Shown here piece after piece: positions 15,251-18,722 of a stretch of 18,722 nucleotides of DNA; the stretch's first letter is position 1; each line of letters opens with the position of its first letter. Under the pieces are notes generated by a model. The model did not search any database and was not told where the DNA came from. It was given only the letters and a program-made list of their open reading frames with translations. The stretch spans positions 1 to 18,722 of the forward strand of contig JBDTMC010000109.1 in the NCBI GenBank assembly GCA_039934475.1, written 5' to 3'. A program made the translations under genes and the position numbers. Source of the stretch: JBDTMC01 sp039934475. GTDB taxonomy: Bacteria; Acidobacteriota; Terriglobia; Bryobacterales; Bryobacteraceae.

Positions 15251-15796
15251 TCAGCTCAACGCCTGGGCCAGCCACAGCCGCGCTTTTTCCCAGTCCCGGC
15301 GTACGGTTCGTTCCGTAACGCCAAGCGCCTCGGCGATTTCGGCCTCGGTCATGCCGGCGAAATACCGCATTTCCACCACTTGTACCATCCGTTGGTCGTA
15401 TTGTTCGAGCTCGTCAAGGGCTTGGTGTACGCGGAGGATCTCCTCGTCGCCCCTGATTGCCCCTACCCCTGCTTCGCTGCTCAAGGTAACTCGTGCGCCT
15501 CCGTCGTTCCGTGCCGCACGCCGCCGCCGGACGACGTCGACAACCACGGAACGCATGGCGCGCCCGGCATAACTCAGGAGATGGACGCGATCCTTGAGGT
15601 GGAGCGTTCCGGTTGAAGCCAGGCGCAGATAGGATTCGTGGACAAGGCTGGTGGTATCGAGCAAAGTGTTGGGGCCAGAGGCGCGCAGCCGGGAACGCGC
15701 GAGCTTGCGAAGATCGCAATAACTTGCGGCGAATAGCGACTCCATCGCACTATCATTTGCGGCCTGCCATTCGCGTGTTGGAGATTCCTCAGTCAT
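15251..15796 (-). CDS. ECF-type RNA polymerase sigma factor (Sigma70_ECF/TIGR02999-like)
   Basis: The 181-residue protein fits the ECF length. Sigma region 2 (about 15-95) has TTSLVHESYLRL (48-59) and YAGRAMRSVVVDVVRRRRAA, a layout typical of the TIGR02999 group. Region 4 (about 118-178) carries the helix-turn-helix EAEIAEALGVTERTVRRDWEKA (151-172). It should direct RNA polymerase to a small gene set. The start at ATG 15796 is chosen because the longer frame to 16201 overlaps the divergent DUF1549 gene and matches nothing; no Shine-Dalgarno site is seen. The next genes, 115 bases on, encode the secreted repeat protein and a Ser/Thr kinase. No anti-sigma factor is visible. Such sigma factors are often linked to kinases in Planctomycetes and Acidobacteria. 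Confidence 0.9.
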   Translation of the reverse strand: MTEESPTREWQAANDSAMESLFAASYCDLRKLARSRLRASGPNTLLDTTSLVHESYLRLASTGTLHLKDRVHLLSYAGRAMRSVVVDVVRRRRAARNDGGARVTLSSEAGVGAIRGDEEILRVHQALDELEQYDQRMVQVVEMRYFAGMTEAEIAEALGVTERTVRRDWEKARLWLAQALS

Positions 15797-15834
15797 CGCA
15801 TCATTGGTGAAACACGAGGCGATAACGTTTCTCT

Positions 15835-15884
15835 CGGTTCCCAAACCGTGTAAAATGGGGCAACTTCGCTCTGGAGGGCGCTCC
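15835..15884 (+). promoter_or_regulatory. Promoter, inverted repeat and ribosome site of the DUF1549/DUF1553 gene
   Basis: CGGTT-CCCA-AACCG (15835-15848) is an inverted repeat with 5-base arms. TAAAAT (15851-15856) is a 5/6 match to a -10 box, but no good -35 precedes it. GGAGGG (15873-15878) is 6 bases before the TTG start at 15885. Transcription from this -10 would begin near 15863, downstream of the ATG codons at 15804 and 15855, which favours the TTG start. The repeat sits in the 88-base divergent gap with the sigma gene. Confidence 0.4.
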
Positions 15885-17918
15885 TTGCAAAAACGCTGGG
15901 TTGCACTGTTGGCCATCACGATTCCGGTGCTGGTGCTGGCAGCGGAGTCTACTTCGCCGTTCAAGCCATACCAGCTGCGCTGGTGGGCAATCCAGGCGGT
16001 TGTGAAGCCAGCGGTTCCTGCTGTTAAGGATGCGGCTGCGGTTCGCAATCCCATTGATGCTTTTGTGTTGGCGAAGCTACAAGAGAAAGGTCTCTCCCTC
16101 TCGCCGGAAGCAAACAAGCGAGTGCTGTTGCGCCGCGTCAGTGTAGATCTGATCGGACTGCCGCCGACCCCGGAAGAGGCGCAGGACTTTCTTGCAGACA
16201 ACTCGCCGCAGGCGTACGAGAAGGTGGTGGACCGATTGCTGGCGTCACCTCGCTACGGCGAGCGGTGGGCGAGGCACTGGCTGGATGTGGCCCGCTATGC
16301 CGACAGTGAAGGCTTCAAGGCGGATGAGACTCGCCCCAACATCTGGCGCTATCGCGACTATGTCATTCGCGCGTTGAATGAAGACAAGCCCTACGACCGT
16401 TTTGTGAAAGAGCAACTCGCCGGCGATGAGCTATATCCCGGTGATCGCGACGCCATTATTGCTACTGGTTTCAATCGGCACTTCCCCGATGAAAGCAATG
16501 CGGCTAACATCATGAACCGCCGCCAGGAATTGCTAAACGACATCACCGATACGGTGGGCGTGGCGTTTCTGGGTGTGACGGTTGGCTGTGCTCGTTGCCA
16601 CGATCACAAGTTTGATCCGATTTTGCAGAAGGATTACTACCGCCTGCAGGCTTTCTTCGCCAATACCCGGATTGAGGATGACCTGATTGTGGACCCGCCC
16701 GGCGAGCAGGAAAAATGGAAGCGGCAGAACGCGGAGTGGGAAGCACAAACCGCTTCGATCCGCGCGAGCATCAATGCGCTGATTAAGCACGCCTACGATG
16801 CGTTCTATGCGGAACGTCTGGCACGGTTTCCGGAGGAGATTCAGGCGACGATCAAAATGACGGCCGCGGAACGCACTCCGTATCAGTGGCAGATGTACCG
16901 CAAGGCCATTCCCCAGGTGACCTTTACGGAGGAAGAGATCGCCGGCAAGTTACACGATCAGGAGGATGCTCGTTATCAGGAATTGAAGCAGCAGTTGGCG
17001 GCGTTCGACGCCAGTAAGCCTGCTCCGCTGGCGATGGCTCAAGTGATGGTGGATGACTCGGCCCAATCGCCGCCCACTTACGTGTTGCGCGGCGGTGCGT
17101 GGGACGCTCCGCTCGATGCGGTGGAGCCAGGTTTCTTTTCCATTCTCGACGCGAAGCCTGCTCCCGTTGCCAAGCCGGCGGCAAACAACTCCACGGGACG
17201 TCGGAGCGCGCTGGCGCAATGGATCGCCAGTCCGTCAAATCCCCTTACGGCGCGGGTCGCCGTGAACCGGATTTGGCACTATCACTTCGGTCACGGAATC
17301 GTAGGAACGCCCGGAGACTTCGGCGCAACAGGCGATCGCCCAACGCATCCCGAGCTGCTGAACTGGCTGGCCGCTACGTTTGTGGAACAGGGCTGGAGCC
17401 AGAAGAAACTCCACCGCATGATCGTGTTGTCAAAGACATACCGCCAAGCCTCAAACGCCAGCGAGAGTGCACTCGAGGCCGACCCAGATGACAAACTGCT
17501 GTCGCGTTTCCCGCGCCGCCGTCTGGAGGGCGAGGTGATTCGAGATTCGGCGCTGGCGGTGTCCGGCTTGTTGAACTTTAAGGAAGGCGGCCCCGGTGTG
17601 TTTCCGCCTCGCCCGATGGACAAATCGAGTTACCGCACCTGGAAGGCGAACGAGGATCCGGCCGAGGCGAATCGACGCAGCGTGTACGTCTTTGTGCGGC
17701 GCAACGCACGTTACCCGCTATTTGAAGCCTTCGACATGCCCGATACGCACGAGAGTTGTTCGCGGCGTCAGCAAACCGTCTCAGTGACGCAGACGTTGAA
17801 CCTGCTCAACGATCAGATGGTGTTGGACTGGGCCAAAGCCTTTGCACAGCGCGTCCGCAACGATGCCGGAATGCCGGCCACCGCTCAGATCGAACGCAGT
17901 TTTCGGCTCGCCTATTGA
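15885..17918 (+). CDS. DUF1549/DUF1553 planctomycete-type cytochrome-associated protein, ended early by in-frame TGA
   Basis: The protein has 677 residues up to the TGA. The TTG start has GGAGGG 6 bases upstream and opens directly on a signal peptide (QKRWVALLAITIPVLVLAAES). The frame also extends to ATG 15804, only 7 bases from the divergent sigma gene. DUF1549 spans about 45-250, including VDLIGLPPTPEEA and YGERWARHWLDVARYADSEG, and a CARCHDHKFDP segment with a CxxCH haem-like motif (235-239). A variable linker follows, then DUF1553 from about 400 (NPLTARVAVNRIWHYHFGHGIVGTPGDFGATGDRP). Many relatives carry an N-terminal cytochrome domain; this one does not. The role is unknown, but these are secreted and paired with DUF1501 proteins, probably in polymer use. 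It stops at FRLAY-TGA, where relatives have a conserved Gly and about 45 more residues. Confidence 0.88.
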   Translation: MQKRWVALLAITIPVLVLAAESTSPFKPYQLRWWAIQAVVKPAVPAVKDAAAVRNPIDAFVLAKLQEKGLSLSPEANKRVLLRRVSVDLIGLPPTPEEAQDFLADNSPQAYEKVVDRLLASPRYGERWARHWLDVARYADSEGFKADETRPNIWRYRDYVIRALNEDKPYDRFVKEQLAGDELYPGDRDAIIATGFNRHFPDESNAANIMNRRQELLNDITDTVGVAFLGVTVGCARCHDHKFDPILQKDYYRLQAFFANTRIEDDLIVDPPGEQEKWKRQNAEWEAQTASIRASINALIKHAYDAFYAERLARFPEEIQATIKMTAAERTPYQWQMYRKAIPQVTFTEEEIAGKLHDQEDARYQELKQQLAAFDASKPAPLAMAQVMVDDSAQSPPTYVLRGGAWDAPLDAVEPGFFSILDAKPAPVAKPAANNSTGRRSALAQWIASPSNPLTARVAVNRIWHYHFGHGIVGTPGDFGATGDRPTHPELLNWLAATFVEQGWSQKKLHRMIVLSKTYRQASNASESALEADPDDKLLSRFPRRRLEGEVIRDSALAVSGLLNFKEGGPGVFPPRPMDKSSYRTWKANEDPAEANRRSVYVFVRRNARYPLFEAFDMPDTHESCSRRQQTVSVTQTLNLLNDQMVLDWAKAFAQRVRNDAGMPATAQIERSFRLAY

Positions 17919-18056
17919 CGCCCGCCCTCAGATCGGGAGATGGCCGCCGCGACCAGGTTTCTGGAGCGGCAGACCTCCATCGCTTCGGCGGACACCGCGC
18001 TGGTCGATCTTTGCCACATGCTTTTGAACTCGAATCAATTTCTCTATCTGGACTAG
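17919..18056 (+). pseudogene. C-terminal 45 codons of the DUF1553 domain, in frame beyond the TGA
   Basis: After TGA (17916-17918), the same frame stays open to TAG at 18054-18056. It encodes RPPSDREMAAATRFLERQ, then a stretch ending ALVDLCHMLLNSNQFLYLD, the standard end of DUF1553 proteins. Total length would be 723 codons with TGA as codon 678. No frame change is needed. GGA to TGA is a one-base change at a Gly position of the usual 'RLAYGRPP' motif. It could be a nonsense mutation, a sequencing error, or read-through; no independent start codon with a ribosome site is seen here. Confidence 0.75.
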
Positions 18057-18060
18057 CTCT

Positions 18061-18722
18061 ATGAAGCCTCTGCAACATCACTGGCCCGTTCGCACCCGCC
18101 GCGAGTTCTTCTCTCACGCCGGCAGCGGCCTTGCGGGGATGGCGCTGAATGCGATGTTGGCCGAAGGCAAGGAGCCGGTACGCGACCCGATGGAGCCGCG
18201 CACCCCACACCATAAACCCACCGCAAAATCCGTCATCTTCCTCTTCATGGAGGGTGGTCCGAGCCATATCGACCTTTTTGACCCGAAGCCCAAACTCTCT
18301 GAGTTGCACGGCCAGCCTCTTCCTGCGTCCTTCGGCAAACTCATCACCGCCATGGGTACCGGGAATAACTCGCTGATGGGATCGAAGCGCGAGTGGAAGC
18401 AGTATGGACAGAGCGGTACTTGGGTCTCCGACTGGTATCCCAATATCGCCGGCCAAGTTGACGACATCGCCGTCATCCGTTCGTGCTGGGCCGATGGTCT
18501 GAATCATGTCGGCTCCGTGTGCCAGATGAATACAGGATCCATCCTCGCTGGGCGGCCGTCACTGGGAGCCTGGGTTACATACGGTTTGGGCAGCGGCAAC
18601 CGCAACCTGCCCACTTTTGTGGTCGCAGTGGACCAGGGTCTGCCCCTCGGCGGATCGAAGACCTGGTCAGCTGGATTTCTTCCCGGTGTTTACGCCGGGA
18701 CGTTGCTGCGCCAGGGCGACAC
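18061..18722 (+). CDS. DUF1501 family protein, C-terminus cut by window edge
   Basis: The frame is open from ATG 18061 to the window end, giving 220 visible residues. The N-terminus has a Tat-like signal (RTRREFF at 11-17, then GSGLAGMALNAMLA), so export folded through Tat is likely. FLFMEGGPSHIDLFDPKPKL (about 60-79) is the DUF1501 signature, related to the alkaline-phosphatase/sulfatase fold. WVSDWYPNIAGQVDDIAVIRS follows. It starts 4 bases after the TAG ending the DUF1553 frame and has no clear Shine-Dalgarno site, so it depends on coupling to the upstream gene. If ribosomes stop at the TGA 17916, coupling would be weakened. Function is unknown; the family is consistently paired with DUF1549/DUF1553 proteins. 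Confidence 0.92.
   Translation, partial: MKPLQHHWPVRTRREFFSHAGSGLAGMALNAMLAEGKEPVRDPMEPRTPHHKPTAKSVIFLFMEGGPSHIDLFDPKPKLSELHGQPLPASFGKLITAMGTGNNSLMGSKREWKQYGQSGTWVSDWYPNIAGQVDDIAVIRSCWADGLNHVGSVCQMNTGSILAGRPSLGAWVTYGLGSGNRNLPTFVVAVDQGLPLGGSKTWSAGFLPGVYAGTLLRQGD

Noticed and set aside
15797..16201. N-terminal extension of the sigma factor to give 316 residues
   Set aside because: It overlaps the start of the divergent DUF1549 gene and matches nothing in sigma factors; region 2 begins soon after ATG 15796.
17916..17918. Recoding of TGA as glycine (genetic code 25) or selenocysteine
   Set aside because: At least five other genes in the window use TGA as a normal stop. The expected residue is Gly, not Cys or Sec, and I see no obvious SECIS-like stem directly after the codon.

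Overview
The window looks like a chromosomal segment of an acidobacterium, most likely close to Bryobacterales/Solibacter (class Terriglobia). This is inference from gene content: a DUF1549/DUF1553 protein followed by a DUF1501 protein, an ECF-type sigma factor next to a kinase-TPR protein, a bacterial ACE-like M2 peptidase, and a TolC-family protein with a Ser/Thr/Gly-rich insert. The DNA is GC-rich and tightly packed, with no intergenic gap over about 175 bases. I see no rRNA, tRNA, CRISPR array, insertion sequence or phage gene.

Layout. (1) 1-1380, minus: TolC-like efflux protein, cut by the left edge. (2) 1555-2916, plus: pyrE and truA, 9 bases apart. (3) 2913-3996, minus: a small two-helix membrane protein, then a rhomboid protease whose stop overlaps the truA stop. 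(4) 4093-5241, plus: a Gfo/Idh/MocA oxidoreductase, separated by a 14-bp-stem hairpin from a convergent operon. (5) 5272-7863, minus: hemerythrin, purC, cvpA-like and phosphoglycolate phosphatase, joined by 4-base overlaps or very short spacers. (6) 7905-9994, plus: a small PCP_red-like protein and a secreted ACE-like metallopeptidase. (7) 9891-15796, minus: ECF sigma factor, secreted two-repeat Cys protein, membrane Ser/Thr kinase with a TPR sensor half, and a polytopic membrane protein with an embedded spermidine-synthase-like fold. (8) 15885-18722, plus and divergent from the sigma factor: a DUF1549/DUF1553 protein interrupted by an in-frame TGA, then a DUF1501 protein cut by the right edge.

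How the genes may work together. The best candidate for an undescribed system is region 7. It has a sigma factor with no visible anti-sigma factor, a transmembrane kinase, a secreted protein encoded between them, and a membrane SAM-fold protein. In sigma region 2.2 the usual acidic Asp-Ala-Glu-Asp patch is replaced by Asp-Thr-Thr-Ser. This suggests kinase phosphorylation switches the sigma factor on, as known for EcfP/PknT of Vibrio. The secreted protein would be a natural ligand or output. The divergent DUF1549/DUF1553-DUF1501 pair starts 88 bases from the sigma gene and could be a target.

The clearest anomaly is the TGA at 17916-17918. It replaces an expected glycine codon, and the conserved C-terminal 45 codons remain open in the same frame up to a TAG four bases before the next gene.
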